A DNA stretch of 64,000 bases, taken from Shinella zoogloeoides. GTDB lineage: Bacteria; Pseudomonadota; Alphaproteobacteria; Rhizobiales; Rhizobiaceae. The stretch covers positions 165,620-229,619 of the forward strand of contig NZ_QNUJ01000010.1 in NCBI RefSeq assembly GCF_003574625.1, written 5' to 3'. This document shows, piece after piece, positions 26,648 to 34,719 of this stretch (within the stretch, counting starts at the first letter, position 1; each line of letters opens with the position of its first letter). Under the pieces are notes generated by a model, which did no database searches, was not told where the DNA came from, and was given only the letters and a program-made list of their open reading frames with translations. Both the position numbers and the translations under genes were made by a program.

Positions 26648-26663
26648 GTTTTTCTCCGTCACA

Positions 26664-26683
26664 ACTGACACACCCCTGTCAGT
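26664..26683. promoter_or_regulatory. ACTGACA-N6-TGTCAGT operator candidate
   Basis: A 7-bp inverted repeat around CACCCC lies 17 bp before the WYL-regulator start. A third half-site AACTGACA sits at 26761-26768, reaching the first base of the LysE start codon. This distribution suits a regulator controlling both divergent genes. Confidence 0.55.
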
Positions 26684-26767
26684 GGCCTTCGCTATAGCAC
26701 GCCTCAAGCGCTTGAAACGAAAGGCAGCATAGGGCTGCGGCGCGGCAAAAGGCAACGGCCAACTGAC

Positions 26768-27403
26768 ATGACCTACAGCGAAAACCTCTGGCTCTTCTTC
26801 CTGCTCGTCTCCGGCATCATCATCGTGCCGGGCATGGACATGGTCTTCGTGCTGGCAAGCGCGCTTTCCGGCGGCCGCAGGGCGGGGCTCTCGGCGACCT
26901 TCGGCATCATGGCGGGCGGTCTGGTGCACACGCTCTATGCCGCCCTCGGCGTCGGCATGCTGCTGCATTTCGCGCCGAAACTCTTCAACGGGCTGCTGGT
27001 GCTCGGCGCGGCCTATGTCGCCTTCATCGGCTGGCAGCTCTTCCGCAGCTCCATCGTCATCGGCGAGGTCGATGGCCTCGAGCGGCGCGGCCTTGCCACG
27101 CGCTTCCGCCAGGGTGCGCTGACGAGCCTCATGAACCCCAAGGCCTATCTCTTCATGCTCGCCGTCTTCCCGCAGTTCCTGCGCCCGGAATTCGGGCCGC
27201 TCTGGCGCCAGACGCTCGTCATGCTGCTGATGATCTGGGCGACGCAGCTTGCCGTCTATGGCGGCCTCGCATTGGCCGCCGCCAAGAGCCGCGCCGCGCT
27301 CGTCGGCAGTCCCGCCGCCACCCGCCTCATCGGCCGCGCGGCGGGCGTGCTGCTCGTCGCGATCGCCGTGTTCACGGTATGGCGGGGCTGGGGGACGGTT
27401 TGA
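26768..27403 (+). CDS. LysE/RhtB-family exporter
   Basis: A 211-residue inner-membrane protein with six hydrophobic helices. The family segments VPGMDMVFVLASALSGGRRAGLSATFGIMAGG and FRQGALTSLMNPKAYLFMLAVFPQF are clear. RhtB/LysE proteins export amino acids or homoserine-type molecules; the substrate is not evident. It converges with the PAP2 gene, overlapping by 32 nt at the 3' ends. Confidence 0.9.
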   Translation: MTYSENLWLFFLLVSGIIIVPGMDMVFVLASALSGGRRAGLSATFGIMAGGLVHTLYAALGVGMLLHFAPKLFNGLLVLGAAYVAFIGWQLFRSSIVIGEVDGLERRGLATRFRQGALTSLMNPKAYLFMLAVFPQFLRPEFGPLWRQTLVMLLMIWATQLAVYGGLALAAAKSRAALVGSPAATRLIGRAAGVLLVAIAVFTVWRGWGTV

Positions 27404-28433
27404 GGTCTTCGGCCGGTGTTGCGGACCTTGCCGCGAACAGGCGCTTCAGCGCGACATGCAGGAGAAGGACGACCAATATGGAGGTATAGCCGTCGATCAG
27501 GTAGTGCCAGCCGAAGAGCGCCGAGCTCATGAGGATGACGAAGACATAGGCAAAGCCGAGAAGGCCGGCGGTGCGGCTGAATTCCCGCAGGAAGAGGGCG
27601 TTCATCATCGTGACGCCGACATGGACGCTCGGGAAGGCGGAAATGCCCGTCCCGAGGCCCGCGACGTCCTGAAGATGGTTCTGCCACAGATAGGTCTGGA
27701 AGGCCGCCACCACGCCATTGTCGAGCATCCGCAACTGCGCCGCGAAGCGCGCGGCATCGCCGGTGACGTGCCCGTAGAAGGCCGGACCGGCGGAAAGAAA
27801 GAGGCAGGCGAGGAGGTTGCCGAGTACCGCCCAGGCGAGGGCGAAGCCGAGGCAATAGCGCAGGCGGACAGCGCCCCTTGCGCGCAGCACGATGAAGAAG
27901 AGCGGCACGAAGGCGAAGGCCGTCCAGGCGACGGAATAGTTCCATTCGAGGATGGAGAGGATATGCGGGTTGCCGAAGAGCGCCATCAGCCGCGGCCCGG
28001 GATCGACGCCGCCGAAGAGCAGGGCATCCAGGTCGGCCTGCACGCGGTCGTACGGAAAGCCGTTCCTCAGGGCCGGCATCATCGTCTTGAACGTCGTGAA
28101 CGAGCCCATGAAGAGGATGACGGAGCCGAAGACGGCGGCGGCGCCGGCCAGATGGCCGAGCAGCGCGGGCGGCGGCAGCGTCACCCAGGCGAGCGGCGCC
28201 TTCGGGTTGCGGAACACGCCGGCGACGAGCTTGCCGAGGAGGAGAATGGCCGGAAGCCCCAGGAAATAGACCGGGCCGAATTGCGCGGCATATTGCAGGT
28301 AGGCCGCCGCCGTGAAATCGGCATGCCAGGTGAGGATGCCGACGACCAGCGCCATATGCGCGAGCACGAAGACATGGAACGGCAGCATCTGCCGCAGGTC
28401 GGCGGACAGGGTCTTGAGGAATGCGTTCCGCAT
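27372..28433 (-). CDS. PAP2-superfamily membrane phosphatase
   Basis: A 353-residue protein with about eight hydrophobic segments. The C-terminal half has PAP2 motifs: SAGPAFYG, GISAFPSVHVGVTMM with the catalytic-type histidine, and GWHYLIDGY with the second histidine. The lysine-rich first PAP2 motif is weak. The overall layout resembles the AUR1/inositol-phosphorylceramide-synthase-like PAP2 branch more than simple phosphatases, so a lipid phosphate or headgroup transfer role is likely. Substrate is unknown. Confidence 0.8.
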   Translation of the reverse strand: MRNAFLKTLSADLRQMLPFHVFVLAHMALVVGILTWHADFTAAAYLQYAAQFGPVYFLGLPAILLLGKLVAGVFRNPKAPLAWVTLPPPALLGHLAGAAAVFGSVILFMGSFTTFKTMMPALRNGFPYDRVQADLDALLFGGVDPGPRLMALFGNPHILSILEWNYSVAWTAFAFVPLFFIVLRARGAVRLRYCLGFALAWAVLGNLLACLFLSAGPAFYGHVTGDAARFAAQLRMLDNGVVAAFQTYLWQNHLQDVAGLGTGISAFPSVHVGVTMMNALFLREFSRTAGLLGFAYVFVILMSSALFGWHYLIDGYTSILVVLLLHVALKRLFAARSATPAEDLKPSPSPAIP

Positions 28434-28645
28434 GCTGGTGGCCCTCGGACCGGCACTGTGTCGATGCCCGAGTTGTGCTTATAAAAGATCAAGAAACGTT
28501 GAAGATGCGGCCGCCCGTGGCGTTCCGACGCATCGCTGGCATCAAAAAGATTTTACTGTCGTGGATTTTCTAAAATGCAATCATGGCCGCGCATCGCAAA
28601 TCGGCGGCGCGGCCCCGGCCGGCCGCCAGCAACGGGGAGAACTCC

Positions 28646-29089
28646 ATGAAGTTCAGGACTTTGGCGGCCGCGGCCGCGCTTGCAGTCATCGGCGCGGGCG
28701 CCGTCGTGGCGGCGGACGAGCCGCAGGTCGTGCGCCAGCAGATGATGAAGAAGGTGGGCGGGGCCATGGGCGCGCTTTCCGGCATCGCCAAGGGCGAGAA
28801 GCCCTATGACGCGGAGGTCGTCAAGGCATCGCTGACCACGATGAGCGAGGTGGCGAAGGCCTTCCCGGAGCAGTTCCCCGTAGGCTCCGAGACCGGCCAT
28901 GACACGGAAGCCAAGGCGACGATCTGGGAAAAGATGGACGACTTCAAGGCCCATGCCGCCAAGCTCGGCGCGACCGCCGACACGGCCCTTGCGAGCCTTC
29001 CGGCGGACCAGGCGGGCGTCGTCGCGGCGCTCGGCGCGATCGGCCCCAATTGCGGCGGCTGTCATGAGGTCTACCGCGTCAAGAAGTGA
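28646..29089 (+). CDS. cytochrome c'/c556-type protein
   Basis: A 147-residue periplasmic cytochrome. The signal peptide is MKFRTLAAAAALAVIGAGAVVA. A four-helix-bundle sequence follows, with heme attachment at the extreme C-terminus (C136-GG-C139-H140). N-terminal methionines (QQMMKKVGGAM) could supply an axial ligand, as in c556; without them it would be a five-coordinate cytochrome c'. ATG 28646 is preceded by GGGGAGAACTCC. A diheme cytochrome gene follows 126 nt downstream on the same strand, suggesting one electron-transfer unit. Confidence 0.9.
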   Translation: MKFRTLAAAAALAVIGAGAVVAADEPQVVRQQMMKKVGGAMGALSGIAKGEKPYDAEVVKASLTTMSEVAKAFPEQFPVGSETGHDTEAKATIWEKMDDFKAHAAKLGATADTALASLPADQAGVVAALGAIGPNCGGCHEVYRVKK

Positions 29090-29215
29090 CCGCGGTGGAC
29101 CGGATCATCCCGAAAGAATGAACACCGTCCCGGTGCCGGCCGCCGGGATGGAACCTTTGTGTTTATGCGCCGCGGCCTCTTCGTCGGAAGGGACGGGCGC
29201 AGGCGGGGAGGACCC

Positions 29216-30124
29216 ATGGCACTCAAAAGACTTCTTGGCGGCGTGGTGCTGCTCGGCGCGATCGGCGCGGGCGCATTCGTCTTCCTGACGGCGCCCGAGC
29301 GGCTTCCGGCCGAGACCTGGGCCGCCGCCGGCGAGCCGGACCTTGCCAATGGGGAACGCATCTTCCATGCGGGCGGCTGCGTGAGCTGTCACGCGGCGCC
29401 GGGCGCGCCGGACGACCAGAAGCTGGTGCTGGCCGGCGGGCTCGCGCTGAAGAGCCCCTTCGGCACCTTCCATGCGCCGAACATCTCGCCGGACGAGACG
29501 GCGGGCATCGGCGCCTGGACACTGGCGGAATTCGGCGACGCCATGAAGCGCGGCACCGGCCGCGACGGCGAGCACCTCTATCCCTCGTTCCCCTACGCCT
29601 CCTATGCGCGCATGACGGTGAAGGACATCGGCGATCTCTACGCCTATCTGAAGACCCTGCCGAAGAGCGGCAATGTCGCGCCGGGGCACGAACTGCCGTT
29701 CCCCTTCAACATCCGCCTCGCGCTCGGCGGCTGGAAGCTCCTCTACCTCAACGAGGCGCCGCGCGTGGCGCTCGCCGATGCCGACGAGACGGTCAAGCAC
29801 GGCCAGTATCTCGTCGAGGGGCCGGGCCATTGCGGCGAATGCCACACGCCGCGCGACATGCTGGGCGGCCTGAAGACCGACCAGTGGCTCGCCGGCGGGC
29901 CGAACCCGGAAGGCGAAGGCCGCGTCCCCGACATCACCCCCGTCGAGGGCCGCTTCGGAAGCTGGAGCGCAGGCGATATCGTCAACTACCTCGAAACCGG
30001 CTTCACGCCGGAATTCGACAGCGTCGGCGGCGCCATGGTCTCCGTGCAGAAGAACATCGCGCTGCTGCCGAAGGAAGACCGCGAGGCGATCGCCGCCTAC
30101 CTGAAGGCGATCCCAGCACGGTGA
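29216..30124 (+). CDS. membrane-anchored diheme cytochrome c
   Basis: A 302-residue protein with an uncleaved-looking N-terminal helix (residues 5-25) and two class I cytochrome c domains, with hemes at C55-VS-C58-H59 and C206-GE-C209-H210. It resembles the cytochrome subunit of periplasmic alcohol, sorbose or aldehyde dehydrogenases, but no dehydrogenase gene is next to it. Such subunits pass electrons toward the respiratory chain. GGGGAGGACCC precedes ATG 29216. It is probably cotranscribed with the upstream cytochrome. Confidence 0.9.
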   Translation: MALKRLLGGVVLLGAIGAGAFVFLTAPERLPAETWAAAGEPDLANGERIFHAGGCVSCHAAPGAPDDQKLVLAGGLALKSPFGTFHAPNISPDETAGIGAWTLAEFGDAMKRGTGRDGEHLYPSFPYASYARMTVKDIGDLYAYLKTLPKSGNVAPGHELPFPFNIRLALGGWKLLYLNEAPRVALADADETVKHGQYLVEGPGHCGECHTPRDMLGGLKTDQWLAGGPNPEGEGRVPDITPVEGRFGSWSAGDIVNYLETGFTPEFDSVGGAMVSVQKNIALLPKEDREAIAAYLKAIPAR

Positions 30125-30345
30125 GGTTTGGGGGCGGGGTCTGGCGGTTTGGGGCCAGGCCTGACGGGGTCTGACGGTTTGGCGGAGCTTGAACGCTCGG
30201 TCGGCGGAGCGCTCAGGGGGCCGGAACGTTAGGCGGGCCCAAGCGTCCGGTAGGCCCGACGCCCGATGGGCCTTGACGCCCCGTGAGCCTGAATGCCCGG
30301 GGCCTTGCGCGAGCCGCATCCTCTCTGCCGCCCTGACGGGACACT
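30125..30345. repeat. degenerate 17-18-bp tandem repeat tract
   Basis: After the cytochrome stop the sequence cycles through variants such as GGGTCTGGCGGTTTGG, GGGTCTGACGGTTTGG, GGCCCAAGCGTCCGGTAG and GGCCTTGACGCCCCGTGA, with a period of about 17-18 bp. No frame stays coding. The boundaries are approximate. The 572-bp gap 30125-30696 consists of this tract, two short hairpins and a second tract at 30486-30640. Confidence 0.5.
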
Positions 30346-30360
30346 CACCTCTCCTTTGTC

Positions 30361-30440
30361 ATCCTCGGGCTTGACCCGAGTATCCATGAGTCACGGCACG
30401 ACCTGAGCTTGAGGCGCGGGCCCTCGGGGCAAGCCCGAGG
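30361..30440. repeat. two ATCCTCGGG-type hairpins
   Basis: Copies at 30361-30383 (one mismatch in the stem) and 30422-30440 belong to the same family as 10489-10511, here in opposite orientations. They separate the two degenerate repeat tracts. Confidence 0.65.
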
Positions 30441-30485
30441 ATGACGATGGAGGGTGGGGTGGGCAGCCTCCTGCCGCCGTGCAGG

Positions 30486-30640
30486 GCATGGCCGCCACCA
30501 AGCCGGAATGCCCCAGGCCGGGTGCCCAAGCCGAGATGCCTTCAGGCTGGCGAAATGCCGCCAAGCCGCGACAATGCCGAAAAGTCGGGTGCTGCGGCCA
30601 TAAGGTGGGACACTGCCACCATCAGGTCCGGCATTTTCGC
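30486..30640. repeat. degenerate about 19-bp tandem repeat tract
   Basis: Successive units resemble AATGCCGCCAAGCCGCGAC, for example AATGCCCCAGGCCGGGTG, GATGCCTTCAGGCTGGCGA and AATGCCGAAAAGTCGGGTG, then decay. It lies between the cytochrome and DJ-1 genes and shows no sustained ORF. Confidence 0.45.
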
Positions 30641-30696
30641 GGCGCGGTCGGCCGCTCTTGCGTGGGCGACATGCGTTCCGCACCAGCCCTTAATCC

Positions 30697-31281
30697 TCAG
30701 CCCTTCGCCGCCCCGTGCTCATCCCCGTACATCGCCAGATAATCCCGCAGCTCCGCCGAGCCGAGACCGATGGCCTCGACGATTTCGCGGGCGAAGGTGG
30801 CGGGTGCCGCGCCGGAGGCGGTGATGACGCCGCGGTCGTTCACGGCCTGCGGCTGGTCGCGGTAATGCGCCGCGCCGCGATAGTCCGGCACGAGCTTGCC
30901 GATCTGGCCGGGATAGTTGCCGGTATGCGCCCGCGTGTCGAAGAGGCCGAGGCGGGCGAATTCCAGCGTGGCGTCGCAGATCGCCGCCACCGGCTTGCCG
31001 GCGCCGACGAAACGCCCGACCGGAGCCGAGAGGTCGGGCGCCGCGCCGGATTGCCATATCGTGCCGCCGCACACGACCAGCACGTCGAAATCGGCAGGCA
31101 TGGCGGCTTCCGCCTTGCCTGCGGATTTGACGGCGAGGCCGCCGAGCGAGGTGACGTCGGCCCCGCCGGGCGTCAGCACCACGGTCTCCGCCCCGCAGTC
31201 GCCGCGCGCCGTCGCCATCAGCAGGGCGCATTCCCAGTCCGCGTAGCCTTCCGTCAGCACGATTGCCAGTCGCTTCGCCAT
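30697..31281 (-). CDS. DJ-1/PfpI family protein
   Basis: A 194-residue class I glutamine-amidotransferase-like protein. The conserved reactive cysteine is C102 in VAAICDATLEF, at the nucleophile elbow, with an acidic residue near E11 (LTEGYADWE). The family includes deglycase/glyoxalase III enzymes, chaperones and transcriptional cofactors; this sequence is closest in feel to the ThiJ/PfpI group without an AraC domain. It lies 16 nt downstream of the GNAT gene and is probably cotranscribed, so it would fall under the same attenuator. Confidence 0.85.
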   Translation of the reverse strand: MAKRLAIVLTEGYADWECALLMATARGDCGAETVVLTPGGADVTSLGGLAVKSAGKAEAAMPADFDVLVVCGGTIWQSGAAPDLSAPVGRFVGAGKPVAAICDATLEFARLGLFDTRAHTGNYPGQIGKLVPDYRGAAHYRDQPQAVNDRGVITASGAAPATFAREIVEAIGLGSAELRDYLAMYGDEHGAAKG

Positions 31282-31297
31282 GCCGGCCTCCGTCGGT

Positions 31298-31798
31298 TCA
31301 GCCCAATGCCTGGACGTAGCGCATGCCCGTCACCGGGCCGGCGCGGAAGTTCATCTGCTCGTAGAAGCGGTGCGCGCCGAAATTGCCGGTCGCCGCGCTC
31401 ACCGAGAGGTAGCCGCAGCCGGAGATGCGGGCATGCTCGCGGGCGCGGGAAACGAGATGGCGGCCGATGCCGTGGCCGCGATTGTCCTCGCGCACGAAGA
31501 TCTGGTGCAGCTCCATGCCGCGCACGCCTTCCATGGCGCGGTACATCGGCACCATCAGCGCGTAGCCGATCAGCCGGCCGCCGGCTTCCGCGACGAGGGC
31601 GGTGATCCAGGGATGGGTGCCGAAGAGGTCGCGATCGAGGTCGACGGCGGTGATCTTCGCGGTGTCGCCGTGGCATTCGGCGTGCAGCGCGATCATGTCG
31701 AGGATCTGCTGCAGGTCGCCCTGGCGCGCGGCGCGGATGGTCAGCATCGGCGGGCGTTCGACGGCGTGGGGATCGAGCTTGATGACGGTATTCAGCAT
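31298..31798 (-). CDS. GNAT-family N-acetyltransferase behind an attenuator
   Basis: A 166-residue acetyltransferase. The acetyl-CoA loop is VREDNRGHGIGRHLV and the C-terminal motif is NFGAHRFYEQMNF. The substrate cannot be read from the sequence. The start at 31798 is supported by AAGGAG 8-9 nt upstream; an inner ATG at 31747 is the alternative. Upstream lie a terminator hairpin and a 16-codon leader peptide rich in aromatic residues, so expression should respond to charged aromatic tRNA. That is the only clue to substrate: an aromatic amino acid or derivative is an attractive guess. Confidence 0.85.
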   Translation of the reverse strand: MLNTVIKLDPHAVERPPMLTIRAARQGDLQQILDMIALHAECHGDTAKITAVDLDRDLFGTHPWITALVAEAGGRLIGYALMVPMYRAMEGVRGMELHQIFVREDNRGHGIGRHLVSRAREHARISGCGYLSVSAATGNFGAHRFYEQMNFRAGPVTGMRYVQALG

Positions 31799-31843
31799 TT
31801 CGGGCTCCTTGGTTTTCGTGCCATCAGGTGCCCTAAAACAACA

Positions 31844-31863
31844 AAGCCGCCTGATGGCGGCTT
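31844..31863 (-). terminator. attenuator terminator hairpin
   Basis: On the minus strand AAGCCGCC-ATCA-GGCGGCTT forms an 8-bp stem followed by TGTTGTTTTA. It lies between the leader peptide and the GNAT start. Its 5' arm can instead pair with GCGGCTGTT at 31877-31885. Confidence 0.85.
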
Positions 31864-31888
31864 GTTGACATGATCGAACAGCCGCTCC

Positions 31889-31939
31889 TTATCGGAACAG
31901 CCAAAAATACGTTGCGGCGATGTGCGTGCTCTTGATCAT
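31889..31939 (-). CDS. aromatic-rich leader peptide
   Basis: The ORF encodes MIKSTHIAATYFWLFR and stops at TAA 31889. GGGAGAA lies upstream of the ATG. Five of the last seven residues are Tyr, Phe, Trp, Leu and Phe, in the position where control codons sit in amino-acid leader peptides. It is followed directly by the antiterminator/terminator segments. Confidence 0.7.
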   Translation of the reverse strand: MIKSTHIAATYFWLFR

Positions 31940-32018
31940 GGTCGCGATATTCTCCCTTTCGCGCCGTTTGTCAACTGGCTTTCTCATGGGAAAGAGGAAG
32001 GATGAAAGCGAAGGCCGG

Positions 32019-32474
32019 TCAGGCCTTCGCTTCCTCCGTGCCGGCCGCGGATTGCCCTTCCGAGGGGCCGGCCTGCTGGGTGTCGTCGATGCCCAGCCGC
32101 TCCTTGATGGCGCGGCGGATCTCCTCCTCGATCGCCTCGCGCTGCTCAGGCGGCAGCGCGGCGAGGCTCTCCTCGGTGAGGCCCATCGATTCGAGCAGCT
32201 CCTTGCGCAGGCGCTCGACCGGGTTCATCTTCGAAAGCTCCATGAAATCGGAGAGAAGCCCCTCGCTTTCCCGCTCGGCCTTCTCCTGCTTGTTGACCCA
32301 CAGCGCATTGGCAAGGCCGGAAGGCATGGCGGCGGAGGTCTCCACCGTCGGGATGTTGCGCTTCCACGCGCCGCCGCCCTCGCCCATGCCGTTGGAAAGG
32401 CTGTCGCCAACGCCGGCGGCGGGCCGCTGCCGGCCGAGCGCATAGGCGGAAAGCATGCTGCCGTCGATCTTCAT
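32019..32474 (-). CDS. hypothetical protein, 151 residues
   Basis: A soluble, charged protein with no signal peptide or membrane helix. The N-terminal half is low in structure (MKIDGSMLSAYALGRQRPAAGVGDSLSNG). The C-terminal half is helical and acidic (NPVERLRKELLESMGLTEESLAALPPEQREAIEEEIRRAIKERLG). I know of no defined function; similar proteins seem common in Rhizobiales. GAGGGAG precedes ATG 32474. A hairpin GCGAAGGCC/GGCCTTCGC at 32008-32030 overlaps the stop and may end the transcript. Confidence 0.7.
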   Translation of the reverse strand: MKIDGSMLSAYALGRQRPAAGVGDSLSNGMGEGGGAWKRNIPTVETSAAMPSGLANALWVNKQEKAERESEGLLSDFMELSKMNPVERLRKELLESMGLTEESLAALPPEQREAIEEEIRRAIKERLGIDDTQQAGPSEGQSAAGTEEAKA

Positions 32475-32536
32475 GAAAGGCTCCCTCGAATTCCTTTGGG
32501 AAACCATTAGCGGTTGCGGCTTTTGCGAGACTTGTC

Positions 32537-34213
32537 TCAGGTCTCGCTCTCGATGCGCCCGGCGCCGAGGGTGACGACGTGGTCGAGGGGGGCGATCACG
32601 CCTTTCCGGTGGGTGACGGCAAGGATCGTCACGTCGCCGGCAAGGCTGCGGATATGCTGCATGATCTCCGCTTCCGTCGCCTCGTCCAGCGCCGAGCTCG
32701 CCTCGTCGAGGAAGAGGAACTGCGGATCGGCATAGAGCGCCCGGGCGATGGCGATGCGCTGGCGCTCGCCGCCGGAGAGCTTCATGCCCCGCTCGCCCAC
32801 CATGGTCTCGAAACCGTCGGGCAGGGCCTCGATGAAGATCAGGATCGCCGCCTTCTCTGCCGCGCGCCGCAGCCGCTCCGGGTCCATCGGCCGGCCGAGC
32901 GCGATGTTGACGGCGAGCGTGTCGTTGAGCAGCGTCGGCTCCTGCGGCACGATGCCGACGGCGGCGTACCAGTCGCGCTGGGAGACGGCTTCGAGGTCCA
33001 TGCCGTCGACGGCGATGCGGCCCGAGGCGGGGCTGAGCGATTTGAGGGCGAGGCGCAGCAGCGTCGACTTGCCCGAGCCGGTTTCGCCGACGAGATAGGT
33101 GATGCGCCCGCGCGTCGCCGAAAAGCTGATATCCGCGACGCCCCGGCCGTTCTCATGGGCATAGGAGACCTTCTCGAAGGCGAGGCGGCCGTCTCGCGGC
33201 AGGAAGCCGCCGGGCGTTGCGGCATCCTCTTCCTCCGGCGCGGCCCAGATGCGGGCGAGCGGCAGCAGCGAGGCCCGCGCGCGCACCACGTCGTCCAGCG
33301 CATGGCCGATCATCTCGAAGGGCATGTTGAGCTGGAGCAGCAGCGTGTTGAAGAGGACGAGGTCGCCGACGCTGAGCTCGCCCGCCCGGTAGCGCGGCAG
33401 GAGCAGGAGGAAGGTGACGACGAATTGCAGCGCCAGTCCCGCGCCGAGCACCGCGCTGTAGCCGATGCGGCGGCGGCAGAAGGCGGCCCAGTTGTCGCGC
33501 TCCTCGCGGGCCTTGTCGGCAAAGCGCGCCTGCATCCAGCCGTGGCTGCCGAAATGGCGCAGCGTCTCCATCGCCGCCATGGCGTTGCCGACGAATTTCG
33601 CATTCTCCTGCCCGGCCTCGATGGCCGCGTCGAGGAAGCGGCGCGTGCGGTGGTTGGCAAGGGCGGTGAGGGCGACGAAGCCGGTGCCGTAGACGATGAC
33701 GATCAGCACGACCTCGATATTGATCGTCGCGCCCAGCATGGCGAGCGCGAGCACGATCTGCGTCGTGCCCGGAATGAAGACGATGAGGCCGAGCTGCACG
33801 AGCGTCATCAGCGCGCCCTGTCCGCGCCGCCGCGCGCCTTCGATCTCGGCCGGGTTGTGCTCGACGAAGAAGCCGGCCGTCTTCCTCAGCAGTCGGTCGA
33901 ACAGGCTGGTGCTGGCGATGAAGCTGAGGTTCTCCGCGCTCATGTAGGAGAGGTACTGCACCATATGCTGCAGCGCCGCCGCGATGCCGATGAGCAGGGC
34001 ATAGACGACGAGGCCGGCGGCCAGTCCCTCGGCGAGCCGGTCGGCGGCCATTGCGTCGATGAGGCGCGAGAAGAGATAGGGCGCGGCGACGGCGGAAACG
34101 GCCGAGAGGAAGACGATGACGGCGACCAGCGCCAGCAGGCCGCGCGAGGAACGCCCGTAATTGGCAAGGATGATCTTCACCGGCGCGGCGATCAGCCGCC
34201 AGTCGTCTTTCAT
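32537..34213 (-). CDS. ABC exporter, fused permease and ATPase
   Basis: A 558-residue half-transporter. About six transmembrane helices (residues 20-300) come first. The ATPase has Walker A GETGSGKST, signature LSGGERQRIAIARAL and Walker B FLFLDEASSALDE, plus the D-loop and H-loop (VTHRKG). The Q-loop region is VPQEPTLLNDTLAVNI. This is the MsbA/Atm1-like exporter class, which works as a dimer; substrate is unknown. It follows the hypothetical gene's promoter region and has no partner half-transporter nearby, so a homodimer is likely. Confidence 0.88.
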   Translation of the reverse strand: MKDDWRLIAAPVKIILANYGRSSRGLLALVAVIVFLSAVSAVAAPYLFSRLIDAMAADRLAEGLAAGLVVYALLIGIAAALQHMVQYLSYMSAENLSFIASTSLFDRLLRKTAGFFVEHNPAEIEGARRRGQGALMTLVQLGLIVFIPGTTQIVLALAMLGATINIEVVLIVIVYGTGFVALTALANHRTRRFLDAAIEAGQENAKFVGNAMAAMETLRHFGSHGWMQARFADKAREERDNWAAFCRRRIGYSAVLGAGLALQFVVTFLLLLPRYRAGELSVGDLVLFNTLLLQLNMPFEMIGHALDDVVRARASLLPLARIWAAPEEEDAATPGGFLPRDGRLAFEKVSYAHENGRGVADISFSATRGRITYLVGETGSGKSTLLRLALKSLSPASGRIAVDGMDLEAVSQRDWYAAVGIVPQEPTLLNDTLAVNIALGRPMDPERLRRAAEKAAILIFIEALPDGFETMVGERGMKLSGGERQRIAIARALYADPQFLFLDEASSALDEATEAEIMQHIRSLAGDVTILAVTHRKGVIAPLDHVVTLGAGRIESET

Positions 34214-34400
34214 GGCGAATCTCCGGGGGAGGATGGGCAGGGCGCCATAATGGTAAGACCGGCGTCGGGTGGCAACCCAGTACCGGGCTTTCCGTGGTCA
34301 CGGCAAGGTTGATGCGCTTGCCGCGGCCATTCCTCCGCCCTGCCGGGGATATCCTCACTGGGTAGGCTGTAGCCTATGAAGTACGACGTTGCCGCTCTTT

Positions 34401-34703
34401 CCTTCTCCCCCTCGGGGAGAAGGTGGCCCGTAGGTCGGATGAGGGGGTAGGGCGGTGTAAAGCCTTATATGTTCGTGCTGGAGAGGCCCCTCATCCCCCT
34501 GCCGGGACCTTCTCCCCGCAAGCGGGGAGAAGGGGCAGGATGCGAGGCTTTCCTCAATCTTGTGCGGGGAAACATATGCCCCAAGTCCCTTCGCCCCGCT
34601 TGCGGGGAGAAGGTGCCGGCAGGCGGATGAGGGGCGCGCGGCAGCGCCGAATTCCCTGACGAGCAGCCTCTTGTGGAGGAGAAGCCCGGCAGGGCAGACG
34701 GGG
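34401..34703. repeat. palindromic repeat cluster between ABC exporter and gcd
   Basis: CTTCTCCCC-type copies lie at 34401-34447, 34487-34534 (inverted) and 34587-34634. A decayed RIME right end (CCTCTTGTGGAGGAGAAGCC, then CGGCAGGGCAGACGGGG) is at about 34665-34703. These fill most of the 506-bp gap 34214-34719, and I see no gene in it. Confidence 0.8.
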
Positions 34704-34719
34704 ATGAACCCTACGCCCC

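Larger units (their letters stand above)
31844..31939 (-). promoter_or_regulatory. peptide-leader transcription attenuator
   Basis: Four segments are visible on the minus strand: 1, GCCGC within the leader ORF (31914-31918); 2, GCGGCTGTT just after its stop (31877-31885); 3, AACAAGCCGCC (31856-31866); 4, GGCGGCTT (31844-31851). Pairings 1:2 and 3:4 allow termination, while 2:3 blocks it. A ribosome held at the Tyr-Phe-Trp codons would cover segment 1 and favour 2:3, giving read-through. This is the classical trp-type layout. Confidence 0.75.
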
